Translations under genes and position numbers: made by a program | Notes under the pieces: model-generated | Seen by the model: the letters and a program-made list of their open reading frames with translations, nothing else | Told to the model about the DNA's origin: nothing | Databases searched by the model: none | Shown: positions 9,006-17,044 of the stretch, in pieces | How positions within the stretch are numbered: position 1 is the first letter of the stretch | How the letters are laid out: every line of letters begins with the position of its first letter | Assembly (NCBI GenBank): GCA_002315855.1 | Contig: DCIG01000045.1 | Coordinates: 14,002 to 78,001, forward strand | From: Lentisphaeria bacterium UBA1732 | Lineage (GTDB): Bacteria; Verrucomicrobiota; Lentisphaeria; Victivallales; UBA1829 | DNA length: 64,000 nt | Direction: 5' to 3'

Positions 9006-11582
9006 TTATTTCGCGGGGACAGCGATGGTATCGACTGCCACGCCCGGATCGACCGCCCGAATCGTAACAGTATTGACTTCATCCTGTTTGAGGTCTTTTA
9101 CTGGAATCACGAAGCGGACATAATTGTCGTCCACCAGTGTGCCGCGCGGATCGCTGGAACCGTCGTATTTGCTTTCAGAACAAGTGATATTGACCACCTG
9201 CACGGACTTCCCGTTCACCAGAATTTCAGCGCGGGCTTTCAGTGTCGGATAAAGCGCATGGAACGGCAGGAAGTTCACGAGGATATTGCTTTCCGTCTTG
9301 CCTGCCGTAAATTCAAACGTCATACTCGGTGCGGCTTCATCACCCGGCTCGAAGCAAGCCTCTCTGGTCAGCGGGAGCAGTGCCGCTGCGGAGCCGGAGC
9401 ATCCCAGCCCGTTGAAAATCTTCCATTCTGTCCGGTTTTTGCCCGGTTTCAGCTTCGCGGATGCCGCCGTAAGGAATTTCAGACCATCTTGCCAGCCGTC
9501 TTTGTTGTGCGTGTTTGACCCGCGTTTGCGGTTCGGTTCATTCCACGGCCATTGCATGTGAGTCCACCAGTCGTTTTGTCCGGTGCGGCTGCGCAGGGTA
9601 TCCGGCACGAAATGATCCCATTTCCCGTTTTTGATTTCCTTGTTGAGTCGGTTGCGTCCCGCATCAATTGCCGCCACATACGGGGCGACTTCGGGACTGT
9701 TGAGCGTCAGTTTCTGATTTGCCTTCACAGCATCCCGATCGGTCATGAAAATCAAACCGGCATTGCCGAAGAGATTGGTTGAGAATCCCACCAGCTCGAA
9801 CCAAGCGTCCTTGGTTTCCTGATCTGGCATCATCGCTTCCACGGCCTTGCAGTCGTCCAGCAGTTTCTGATAAGCGTTTTTCAGTTCTGCGGCCTGTTCA
9901 TCGCGCAGTGCGGTTGCCCAGCCTCTGTTCATGGTTTCGGGTTTGCGAATCATGCCCAGTCTGAAATAATCATCCATCACTTTCGCGGCTTTCGGTGCGA
10001 TTGCATTGCCGAAATATTCCACGCAGAATGCGTTCAGATAATCCATCTGGTCATTGCTTCCCCGGTGCAGTTCGGGGTCCCAGGCCAGCTTTGACCAGTA
10101 ATCCATTCCGATTTCCATGGGTTTGCTGTCGCCCACGTTCAGAACCCACTGGTCGCGGGCGTTGTTGTCGTAAGCCTTCAGCATTTCATGCTGCATCAGA
10201 GCCAGCGGTGTTGTGTTCAGTTCGCAGTAGGAGTGCACACCTCCGTAGTAGGAAATATGATAATAGACGCCCGACCCGCCGCTTCTCTTCTGTTCTTCGG
10301 GGGAGCTGAGACGGCGGATATAACCGTAGTTGTCGTCCACCCACATCAGTGTAACATCTTCCGGCACGTTCAGTCCTGCGTCATACACGGGCAGCACTTC
10401 CTTGTACGGGATGAATGTCTGCGGGATGCGTCCGAATTCCTTCGTAATCCCTTTGTTCAGCATGGCGCGCTGATTGGTCATGGCTTTTTCCACAAGAGCT
10501 TTTTTCTCGTCCATGGTATTTGCGCCCTGCATTGCCGAGTCGTGGATTCCCCGTATTCCCAGCGTCCACACATTTTCCATTTTGGCGCGCATATCCACGC
10601 TTTCCTGCCAGTATGCGTCGATTTTTGCCTGATTGGTCGAATAATTCCATGCTCCGTTTGATTTCGGCCAGTGGCAGTTGTTGCGGAGCATGGGTTCGCA
10701 GTGGCTTGCGCCTGTTACGATGCCGTAACGGTCCGCCAGTGTAACGTTTTCGGGAATCGCGCAGAATTCCACGCTGATTTCGTGCATTGCAGGCCAGAAA
10801 AGATTCATTCTGGAACGCAGCATGTACTCGAAAATCTTTTCATTGGTACCCGGACCGATTCGCTTGGTCGTATCTTTTTCAAAGTTCTGTTTCGCCCATT
10901 CGTGAAGAGCCCAGTCTTCGTCATTGATGAAGATGCCGCGGTAACGCACTTTCGGTGCATCCACGGTTTTTCTGCCCAGAGCCGCTTCCACCTTTTGGGC
11001 TGTTTTGACAGGCACATCAGCCCACCAGTACCACGGTGAAACTCCCATCTTTTCCGAAAGTTCCATCAATCCGTATGCGGTCCCTCTCCGGTCGCTTCCC
11101 ACGATGACCAGAGCCTTTTTGATGCCGTCGAACGGCTTGTCAACCATGAACCATCCGGTTGTTTCCCAGCCGCCCTTGATCTGTGAAACATCGATTTTCC
11201 CAGCGTCAATCAGCTTCTGAATCGCATCGGAATGCCCCAGTGTTCCTGCCAGCAGAATTGCATCCGCCTGTTTCGGCAGTTCACTCTTGAAAAGTTCCGG
11301 TTTCGCATCCGCCACACGCTTGACGTCATCGCAAAAAAGATTTGCCGCGATTTTGACGCATTCATAATCCTTATCCGAGATGACAACCGGTATCGCTTTC
11401 CCGTTTTCCGCCAGTACAATCTCTTCGGCTCCGTTGAATGGATTGAGTTGTCCGACGGCTGAGTTACCGCCATCGCGCATGACCTTCAAATCGGTTTCCG
11501 CCTTCACTTCGCTTGCCGCAAAGAGCAGAATTGCCGGCAGCAGTCTTTTCCAGAGAGAAAGCATTCTCGAATGTTCTTTCAT
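9006..11582 (-). CDS. Glycoside hydrolase family 115 (xylan alpha-1,2-glucuronidase type)
   Basis: An 858-residue exported enzyme. After a signal peptide (ending ASEVKA) come the N-terminal domain and the GH115 core with the family blocks RGIFINDEDWALHEWA, SRMNLFWPAMHE and GIVTGASHCEPMLRNN. GH115 enzymes remove (4-O-methyl)-glucuronic acid from glucuronoxylan side chains and related polysaccharides, and act in the periplasm or at the surface. The start at 11582 is preferred over a longer frame because AAGGAA sits six bases upstream and the signal peptide then begins properly (MKEHSRM). The length is typical. A promoter lies at 11685-11712. No other xylan gene is nearby, so it appears to be a single-gene unit. 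Confidence 0.93.
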   Translation of the reverse strand: MKEHSRMLSLWKRLLPAILLFAASEVKAETDLKVMRDGGNSAVGQLNPFNGAEEIVLAENGKAIPVVISDKDYECVKIAANLFCDDVKRVADAKPELFKSELPKQADAILLAGTLGHSDAIQKLIDAGKIDVSQIKGGWETTGWFMVDKPFDGIKKALVIVGSDRRGTAYGLMELSEKMGVSPWYWWADVPVKTAQKVEAALGRKTVDAPKVRYRGIFINDEDWALHEWAKQNFEKDTTKRIGPGTNEKIFEYMLRSRMNLFWPAMHEISVEFCAIPENVTLADRYGIVTGASHCEPMLRNNCHWPKSNGAWNYSTNQAKIDAYWQESVDMRAKMENVWTLGIRGIHDSAMQGANTMDEKKALVEKAMTNQRAMLNKGITKEFGRIPQTFIPYKEVLPVYDAGLNVPEDVTLMWVDDNYGYIRRLSSPEEQKRSGGSGVYYHISYYGGVHSYCELNTTPLALMQHEMLKAYDNNARDQWVLNVGDSKPMEIGMDYWSKLAWDPELHRGSNDQMDYLNAFCVEYFGNAIAPKAAKVMDDYFRLGMIRKPETMNRGWATALRDEQAAELKNAYQKLLDDCKAVEAMMPDQETKDAWFELVGFSTNLFGNAGLIFMTDRDAVKANQKLTLNSPEVAPYVAAIDAGRNRLNKEIKNGKWDHFVPDTLRSRTGQNDWWTHMQWPWNEPNRKRGSNTHNKDGWQDGLKFLTAASAKLKPGKNRTEWKIFNGLGCSGSAAALLPLTREACFEPGDEAAPSMTFEFTAGKTESNILVNFLPFHALYPTLKARAEILVNGKSVQVVNITCSESKYDGSSDPRGTLVDDNYVRFVIPVKDLKQDEVNTVTIRAVDPGVAVDTIAVPAK

Positions 11583-11684
11583 GGTTTGTTCCTTTTGTTG
11601 AATAGTAAAAATGTGTAAAATCATATTTTTATGAAAAATGAGAGCTGATTTACTCTTGCCGCACAGTCAGCTCAATCCCTATAA

Positions 11685-11712
11685 AATATAATGTTCCCTA
11701 TGATTAATTCAA
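11685..11712 (-). promoter_or_regulatory. Candidate promoter and leader hairpin for GH115 gene
   Basis: On the minus strand TTGAAT, 16 bases, TATATT. The leader then holds an inverted repeat, GAGCTGA and TCAGCTC, at 11642-11673. This could be an operator or a leader hairpin. Confidence 0.55.
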
Positions 11713-11803
11713 GCCTGCATTATCTTTTTTTTGAGTTTTTATCTTCCTTTTGTGAAATAATAACATAAATAAGACGTTTTATTCCATCTGTCTCTCTCTT
11801 GCA

Positions 11804-12511
11804 TTATGCCAGCCCGCATTCCATCAGCATTGCTTCATCTTTCAGCAGTTCTTCCGTTTTCCCTTCCGCAAAAACGCTTCCGTCTTTCAGAATCACGCAC
11901 TGCGGACACAATTTTTCCGCGAAAACCAAATCATGAGTTGCGATGAGTTTTGCCGCCGGAAATTTATTCAGACATTCCGATAATTCTCTGCATCCCCTCG
12001 GATCAAGCATTGCCGTCGGCTCATCCAGGAGCAGCAAGTCCGGCTGCATGGCAAGAATCCCTGCCAGCGACACTCTTCGTTTTTCGCCTCCCGACAAACG
12101 GATAATATCGCGTTTCGCCAGAGCCGTTATTCCCATGACATCCATAGCATGATGAACTCGTTCTGCGACTTCCTCATCGGAAATTTGCAGGTGTGTCGGG
12201 CCGAAAGCCACATCTTCATATACGGTTTGCGAGAACAGCTGATCGTCTGCATTTTGGAAAATCATGCCGATTCGTCTCCGCAGTTCATGCGTTCTGATTT
12301 CCTGCAATCTTGTCCCGTCAATCTCGATTTCTCCTGATTTCAGCGGACACAGCCCCAGGATTGCGTTGAGAAAGGTTGATTTCCCCGCACCGTTTGCCCC
12401 CAGCAGAGCGATTGCTCCCTTGGCTCCGAACTCCAAATCGCAGGTTAACTGATTCAACGCGGGAATATGTCCCGTGCGTTCTACGGTTGCTTGTCGAAAC
12501 GAAACTTTCAC
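11804..12511 (-). CDS. cbiO: ECF-type cobalt/nickel transporter ATPase CbiO
   Basis: A 235-residue ABC ATPase with Walker A LGANGAGKS, Q-loop MIFQNADDQLF (typical of CbiO/EcfA), signature LSGGEKRRV, Walker B LLLLDEPTAMLDP and an H-loop in ATHDL. It energises the CbiM/CbiQ importer. The reading frame is open further upstream, but the GTG at 12511 is the best start: it overlaps the cbiQ stop (GTGA) and has GAGGTG five bases ahead. The longer N-terminus has no ABC homology and would be the cbiQ coding region read in another frame. Metal choice (Co or Ni) is not visible. Confidence 0.9.
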   Translation of the reverse strand: MKVSFRQATVERTGHIPALNQLTCDLEFGAKGAIALLGANGAGKSTFLNAILGLCPLKSGEIEIDGTRLQEIRTHELRRRIGMIFQNADDQLFSQTVYEDVAFGPTHLQISDEEVAERVHHAMDVMGITALAKRDIIRLSGGEKRRVSLAGILAMQPDLLLLDEPTAMLDPRGCRELSECLNKFPAAKLIATHDLVFAEKLCPQCVILKDGSVFAEGKTEELLKDEAMLMECGLA

Positions 12512-13269
12512 AGAAAACACCTCAAAAAAATCAAAAGAATTCCCGTACTGACTGCCATCATTCGTTCCGGTCCGCTTGCCGCCCTTGAACGGGGCAGGGG
12601 TGTTCCGGCGTGGAACAGTCTGCACTGCATGGCCCGGTAAACCGCTTCCGAACGTTCCACCGTCCTGAGAAACAAATGCCCCGTCAGGTGTCCCCAGTCC
12701 TGAACCGGGATATGACGGCATTCCGGATTTCTCAGGAAATACGCCGTTTTCATGGACGCGGCCTCGGTCATGACCAGCCCCAGATAACGGAACATCAGCT
12801 GGATTTGCAGAATCAGTACGCACGGAATATGCAGAGATGCCATTGCTCCCGACAAGTCATTCATCGGCGTGCTTGCGGAAAGCAGCAGTACACAGCCCGC
12901 GGTCGCAAGTGTCTTGAATATCAGGACGAAAAGCGATACGAATCCCCCCGGCATCGTTCCTCCGAAAGGCATTGCCACTGCACTTCGGTCGAAGAAGCAG
13001 TTGGCAATCCCCGCACAAAGAATAAAGGGCAGTGCAATAAGCGTCCGCCTGAATAATCTCCCCGCATCATGTCCCGTAATCCATGCCAGACCGAACGGTA
13101 TTCCTGCGAAAATCAGTGTCCCTGTCCAGTCATATCGCTGAAACGATACGGTCAGAAAGAGGAAAAGCACCGTCAGCAGCATTTTGGGCAGCGGCGCAAA
13201 TTCATTCAGCACGGAGCTTTTGCTCTCCGCATGGCTGTGTATGGATAATGTTGAAATCGGGTCAATCAT
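12508..13269 (-). CDS. cbiQ: ECF-type cobalt/nickel transporter transmembrane subunit CbiQ
   Basis: A 253-residue membrane protein of the CbiQ/EcfT family, with several hydrophobic helices and the coupling region SASTPMNDLSGAMASLHIP. The C-terminal part has the family's arginine-rich coupling helices (FLRTVERSEAVYRAMQCR). It links the substrate-binding CbiM to the ATPase CbiO in the inner membrane. The gene overlaps cbiO by four bases and follows cbiM after about 58 bases, so all three are one operon. Confidence 0.9.
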   Translation of the reverse strand: MIDPISTLSIHSHAESKSSVLNEFAPLPKMLLTVLFLFLTVSFQRYDWTGTLIFAGIPFGLAWITGHDAGRLFRRTLIALPFILCAGIANCFFDRSAVAMPFGGTMPGGFVSLFVLIFKTLATAGCVLLLSASTPMNDLSGAMASLHIPCVLILQIQLMFRYLGLVMTEAASMKTAYFLRNPECRHIPVQDWGHLTGHLFLRTVERSEAVYRAMQCRLFHAGTPLPRSRAASGPERMMAVSTGILLIFLRCFL

Positions 13270-13327
13270 GAACCGTGCTTTGTTTCAGTTGTCTTGCATA
13301 TCCGGAGGAATAACGTTTCTTGTCTGA

Positions 13328-14326
13328 TTACTTCCCCGCATGGCAGATTTCTTGTTTTTGCTTTCGGAACCGGATGATGCTCACGCACAGGCAAATCAAT
13401 GCCGCACAAAGAATTGCACCCGCTATCCCGCAGAAAATCGTCCCCGTCTGTTCATTTTTTCCGGGAATGACGTAGTCCGGCAGAAGTGCGAGTTTATCAC
13501 TGAGCGATGCGAAAAATCCATGGACTGCGCTTCCGTTTTCGATTTCTGTTCCTGCGGTGCGTTCAATCGACCATTCCAGACCATCCGGCTTGCCCGATGC
13601 CAGCAGGGAGAATCCTCCGCCCAGCACCAATGCCGCCAGCGAGAAAGTCCATACCATGCCTGCCGCAGAGAACCGTTTCGCCTCCTGCTTGACCGATTCA
13701 AAATCCGGCAGGTTTTTCCGCACGAAAAGCAGGACAAACGAAGTTGCCAGTCCTTCCCCGATTGCGATTGCCGCATGAATCGGCATCATTGCCGCCGCAA
13801 ATACTCCGAACGGCAGTTCTGTAATCCCTGAAACCAGTGTTTCGATGGTTACCGCGAATGCTCCGCACAGCAGTGCTGCCATGCTTGCCGCGATTCCCGC
13901 CGTAAAAATCCGCCCCGGCTTCCCGTCTTTTCCCGCGATTGGATGGAATACAAAAGGATAGGACAGAAAGCATCCGAAAAATCCCATATTGAACAGATTG
14001 CATCCGTAGGCGAGCAGACCCCCGTCCGCGAACAGTACCGCCTGAATCAATAGCACCCCCGCCATTACGATGAATGCCGGTGCAGGTCCCAGCAATGCCG
14101 CCAGCAGAACTGCTCCTGCAATATGTCCGCTCGATCCGGTTCCCGGAATGGCGAAATTGATCATTTGTGCAGCGAAAACAAATGCGCCTGATACTCCCAT
14201 CAGCGGGATGCGGCTTTCCTTGAAGTCTTTGCGGATTGCCCTGACACTGTACCCGATGATTCCGGCAGACACCGCGAGCATGGCACCGCCGACTGCGGGT
14301 GAAATGAGTGCATCTGACATGTGCAT
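13328..14326 (-). CDS. cbiM: Cobalt/nickel transport protein CbiM with C-terminal PDGLE domain
   Basis: A 332-residue substrate-specific subunit. The N-terminus MHMSDALISP is diagnostic: in CbiM/NikM the first residues (Met-His-Met) fold into the membrane domain and bind Co2+ or Ni2+ directly. Six to seven helices follow, with the family block YGCNLFNMGFFG. The C-terminal third is a PDGLE domain (KPDGLEW) that replaces a separate CbiN/NikN subunit, ending in one more helix. The ATG at 14326 is needed for the metal-binding N-terminus; AAGGAA lies about eleven bases upstream. No cobalamin biosynthesis gene, urease or hydrogenase is nearby to decide the metal. Confidence 0.93.
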   Translation of the reverse strand: MHMSDALISPAVGGAMLAVSAGIIGYSVRAIRKDFKESRIPLMGVSGAFVFAAQMINFAIPGTGSSGHIAGAVLLAALLGPAPAFIVMAGVLLIQAVLFADGGLLAYGCNLFNMGFFGCFLSYPFVFHPIAGKDGKPGRIFTAGIAASMAALLCGAFAVTIETLVSGITELPFGVFAAAMMPIHAAIAIGEGLATSFVLLFVRKNLPDFESVKQEAKRFSAAGMVWTFSLAALVLGGGFSLLASGKPDGLEWSIERTAGTEIENGSAVHGFFASLSDKLALLPDYVIPGKNEQTGTIFCGIAGAILCAALICLCVSIIRFRKQKQEICHAGK

Positions 14327-14450
14327 AAAAATGCTGTTCCTTTTTCCGTCGTTCGTTTTACTGCCGCAAATCCCTTGTGATTTCCGGATTCTGTCATTGC
14401 ATTTTTTTCGGAAGGGTATCTCTGTCCCTTTTGAAATCAGTTCTCCAATG

Positions 14451-14519
14451 AATCAGGATGCCCTGATTGTACAATAACAGATGTATCATTTAATATACCT
14501 CTTTCAGGTAAAAAATCAA
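14451..14519 (-). promoter_or_regulatory. cbiM promoter with downstream inverted repeat
   Basis: On the minus strand TTGATT, 16 bases, TATATT at 14492-14519. An inverted repeat AATCAGG-4-CCTGATT at 14451-14468 lies just downstream of the expected start point, and could be a metal-responsive operator or a leader hairpin. The leader is about 160 bases. I looked for a cobalamin-box and did not find one. Confidence 0.5.
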
Positions 14520-14558
14520 TCAAAAACTTTTATTCTCCGTCATATATCGGGGAAAAAT

Positions 14559-14587
14559 TTGATATTGTTGTATTTGCGTGATATATT
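14559..14587 (+). promoter_or_regulatory. Candidate promoter for the SNF symporter gene
   Basis: TTGATA, 17 bases, TATATT. The leader to the GTG at 14763 is about 170 bases. The 436-base gap between cbiM and the symporter holds only this and the divergent cbiM promoter. Confidence 0.6.
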
Positions 14588-14762
14588 AATAACACTGCTG
14601 TTGACGTATTCACCGGAAGATTTTCCTCCGCGCTGCGTCTGAATCGTGTCTCTGTTTCATTTTATTCCGCGTTTTTGATTTTGAATCCCGGTCAGAAAAC
14701 GTCGGAGCAGAGATTCTTCCCCGTTCCACTTTTGCTTCATCTCAAAAAGAAAGAGTTTCATC

Positions 14763-16154
14763 GTGAGTTCTTCCAGAGAGCACTTTTCCTCCCGTATCGG
14801 CTTCATTCTCATGACTGCCGGTTGTGCCATCGGACTTGGCAATGTATGGCGTTTCCCGTTTATTGCCGGACAGTATGGCGGCGGTCTTTTTGTCTGCCTC
14901 TATCTGTTCTTCCTGCTTATTCTCGGCTTCCCCGTGATGTGCATGGAGCTTGCTGTCGGTCGTGCGGGACAGAATGTCTATCCTCTTGATTTCAAAACTC
15001 TTCAGAATCCTGAAACAAAATTTCAGTGGAGCATTCCCGGTTTTATTCTCTTTTCCGGCAATTTGATTCTGCTGATGTTTTACACGGTCGTAACCGGATG
15101 GATGCTTGCTTATACATGGTTCTATTGTTCCGGCGGAGCAAATAAGATTTACGAGTCTCAGCCCGACAAATTTTTCGGTGATTTTCTCGGTGCGCCCGGA
15201 CTTCAGATTGTCTTCATGCTGATTGGGCTTGTGATTACGCTGGTTGTCTGCTTCGGCGGCATTCAGAAATCCATTGAGAAGGTCATCAAATTCATGATGG
15301 CCGGTCTGTTCCTGATTCTCCTTGGTCTGGTGGTTCGCTCAGCCGTCTTGCCGAAAGCCGTTGACGGGTTCTCATTCTTCCTGTATCCTTCCACGGAAAA
15401 CTTTGTCAACAAAGGTCTTATGGAAACCATTCATGCCGCTATGGCACAGGCGTTCTTTACATTGAGTCTTGGTATCGGCAGTATCGCCATCTGCGGAAGC
15501 TACATTCAGCGTGAACGTTCTTTGGCGAACGAAGCCACATGGATTATCATTCTGGATACTCTTGTTGCCATTGCTTCAGGACTGATTATTTTCCCCTGCT
15601 GTTCTTCCTTTGACATCACGCCGAATGCCGGTCCTGCCCTGATTTTCATTACCCTCCCGAAGATTTTCCAAGGATTGCCCGGCGGTGCATTCTGGGGAAG
15701 CCTTTTCTTCCTGTTCATGTCCATTGCGGCTCTGTCCACGCTGATTGCCGTCTTTGAAAACCTTGTCGCGTTTGGCATGGATGTGTTCCACTGGAAACGC
15801 ATCAAATCCTGCACGATTTTCGGTATTATACTTGGTATTGCTTCGTTCCCCTGCATTTTCGGCTTCAATATCTGGAGCAGTTTCCAGCCGCTGGGCGAAG
15901 GCACGGGCGTACTTGATTTGGAAGACTTCATTGTCAGCGATAACCTGCTTCCTTTGGGCGCATTGACTCTCGTCCTTTTCTGTACCATGAAGAAAGGATG
16001 GGGCAGTGAGAACTTCCTGAATGAAATCAATACCGGTGCCGGCTGGAAAGTCCGTCCGTTTATGATTCATTATTGCCGCTGGGGTCTCCCCGTGATTGTC
16101 TTCCTGATTTGGGGAATCGGCATTGCCAAACGCTTCTTCCCCAATCTTTTCTGA
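14763..16154 (+). CDS. Sodium:neurotransmitter symporter family (SNF) transporter
   Basis: A 463-residue inner-membrane protein with about eleven to twelve helices. Helix 1 carries the NSS signature AGCAIGLGNVWRFPFIAGQYGG (about 20-40), which forms part of the sodium and substrate sites in LeuT-type carriers. Helix 6-like and helix 8-like segments are also recognisable. Bacterial members take up amino acids with sodium, but the substrate cannot be read here. The start is a GTG at 14763; the next ATG would delete the start of helix 1. No strong ribosome site is seen. It stands alone between the cbi operon and the convergent ydbL end. Confidence 0.9.
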   Translation: MSSSREHFSSRIGFILMTAGCAIGLGNVWRFPFIAGQYGGGLFVCLYLFFLLILGFPVMCMELAVGRAGQNVYPLDFKTLQNPETKFQWSIPGFILFSGNLILLMFYTVVTGWMLAYTWFYCSGGANKIYESQPDKFFGDFLGAPGLQIVFMLIGLVITLVVCFGGIQKSIEKVIKFMMAGLFLILLGLVVRSAVLPKAVDGFSFFLYPSTENFVNKGLMETIHAAMAQAFFTLSLGIGSIAICGSYIQRERSLANEATWIIILDTLVAIASGLIIFPCCSSFDITPNAGPALIFITLPKIFQGLPGGAFWGSLFFLFMSIAALSTLIAVFENLVAFGMDVFHWKRIKSCTIFGIILGIASFPCIFGFNIWSSFQPLGEGTGVLDLEDFIVSDNLLPLGALTLVLFCTMKKGWGSENFLNEINTGAGWKVRPFMIHYCRWGLPVIVFLIWGIGIAKRFFPNLF

Positions 16155-16275
16155 CATCCTGTCAGGCAATCATGCAATCCTGCCCTTTCCTTTTTTCGAT
16201 GGGGATGGGGCAGGGGGATATGCAGAGAATCGGTTCAGATATCCCGATTGATTTCGAGGTATTTTTTTGTGTCCG

Positions 16276-16310
16276 AAAAAAAGGTACCCCGGAAACAATC
16301 CCGGAGTACC
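16276..16310 (-). terminator. Terminator of the ydbH-ynbE-ydbL operon
   Basis: On the minus strand a 10-bp stem, GGTACTCCGG / CCGGGGTACC with one mismatch, is followed by seven T. Confidence 0.85.
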
Positions 16311-16358
16311 CTTGAGCATATCAGTCTGGATGATTTGACTCGGCAGAGAAATTTTCTC

Positions 16359-16829
16359 TTACTTTTTCTCTTCCTTTTTCGGTGCGGGAGCTTTCTCCCA
16401 TTTGCCGTCTTTGCTTTGGATGAAGGTCCCTTCTTCTGCCGTAGAATAAATCTTCTTGGCGCGGAGTTCGCCCACCTTGCTTACGGTTGTGCTTTCTTTC
16501 TTTGCGATTTCCGCATAAATGAGCTTGCGTTCTTCGTTTTCATCCGCAATCTGCTTGGTTTCTTCGGCGCTGAGTTTTGCGTCTTTCATGGCTTCCAGAA
16601 AACCTCCGAGCGTTTCACCGATGGATCCTGCTTTTTTCAGCTTGTCCAGTTTCGGCTTGCGGGCGATCATATTTTTCTTGATGTCGTCCATAGTGATTTT
16701 TTTCTCGCTGGACTTTGCGGTTTCTGCGGCGGTCGCGGCGGCTTTCGGGGCTTCATCTGCGGCGGAAAGCATCGGTACGAACATCGTCATCGCGAGGCAG
16801 GCGGCTGTTGCAATCATTCTTTTATTCAT
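16359..16829 (-). CDS. ydbL: YdbL-like (DUF1318) periplasmic protein
   Basis: A 156-residue exported protein. A signal peptide ending MLSAADE is followed by an Ala/Lys-rich linker and a DUF1318 domain, with the family's VGELRAKKIYSTAEEGTFIQ and KDGKWEKA near the end. In E. coli YdbL is the soluble periplasmic partner of YdbH and YnbE, which together bridge the envelope for phospholipid transport. The start is firm: AAGGAG lies eight bases upstream of the ATG. The gene is the last of a three-gene unit with the same order as ydbH-ynbE-ydbL of Enterobacteria. The C-terminal Lys/Glu-rich tail is longer than usual. Confidence 0.85.
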   Translation of the reverse strand: MNKRMIATAACLAMTMFVPMLSAADEAPKAAATAAETAKSSEKKITMDDIKKNMIARKPKLDKLKKAGSIGETLGGFLEAMKDAKLSAEETKQIADENEERKLIYAEIAKKESTTVSKVGELRAKKIYSTAEEGTFIQSKDGKWEKAPAPKKEEKK

Positions 16830-16841
16830 GTGGTAATCTCC

Positions 16842-17030
16842 TTAAATTGAATCAATGTCGTCGAAGAAGTCGTTCAGTTCCTTTTCAACGCGGATGTTGA
16901 TGTCGAGTGTGATGTGAACCGGTTTGATTTCGATGGGTTTGATCTCGCTTTGGGTTTTGATGCAGGACACCGGGAAAAACATCATTGCACCCCCGATGGC
17001 GAGAAATGCCGGAATAAATTTCATTCTCAT
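16842..17030 (-). CDS. ynbE: YnbE-like small lipoprotein
   Basis: A 62-residue lipoprotein with lipobox FPVSC and a short mature part rich in beta-type residues (VHITLDINIRVEKEL). Size, position and pattern match YnbE, which in E. coli sits in the outer membrane and pairs with the C-terminus of YdbH to complete an intermembrane bridge. The ATG at 17030 is preferred because AAGGAA lies eight bases upstream. A second ATG at 17048 overlaps the ydbH stop (ATGA) and would add six residues. Recognition depends as much on gene order as on sequence, as the protein is short. Confidence 0.8.
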   Translation of the reverse strand: MRMKFIPAFLAIGGAMMFFPVSCIKTQSEIKPIEIKPVHITLDINIRVEKELNDFFDDIDSI

Positions 17031-17044
17031 ACAGTGGATTCCTT

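Noticed and set aside
12512..12823. N-terminal extension of cbiO
   Set aside because: The extra ~100 residues lie within cbiQ in another frame and have no ABC similarity; GTG at 12511 has a good ribosome site.
14327..14490. Cobalamin or NiCo riboswitch before cbiM
   Set aside because: I looked for the conserved B12 box and the paired stems and could not find them; only one inverted repeat is clear.
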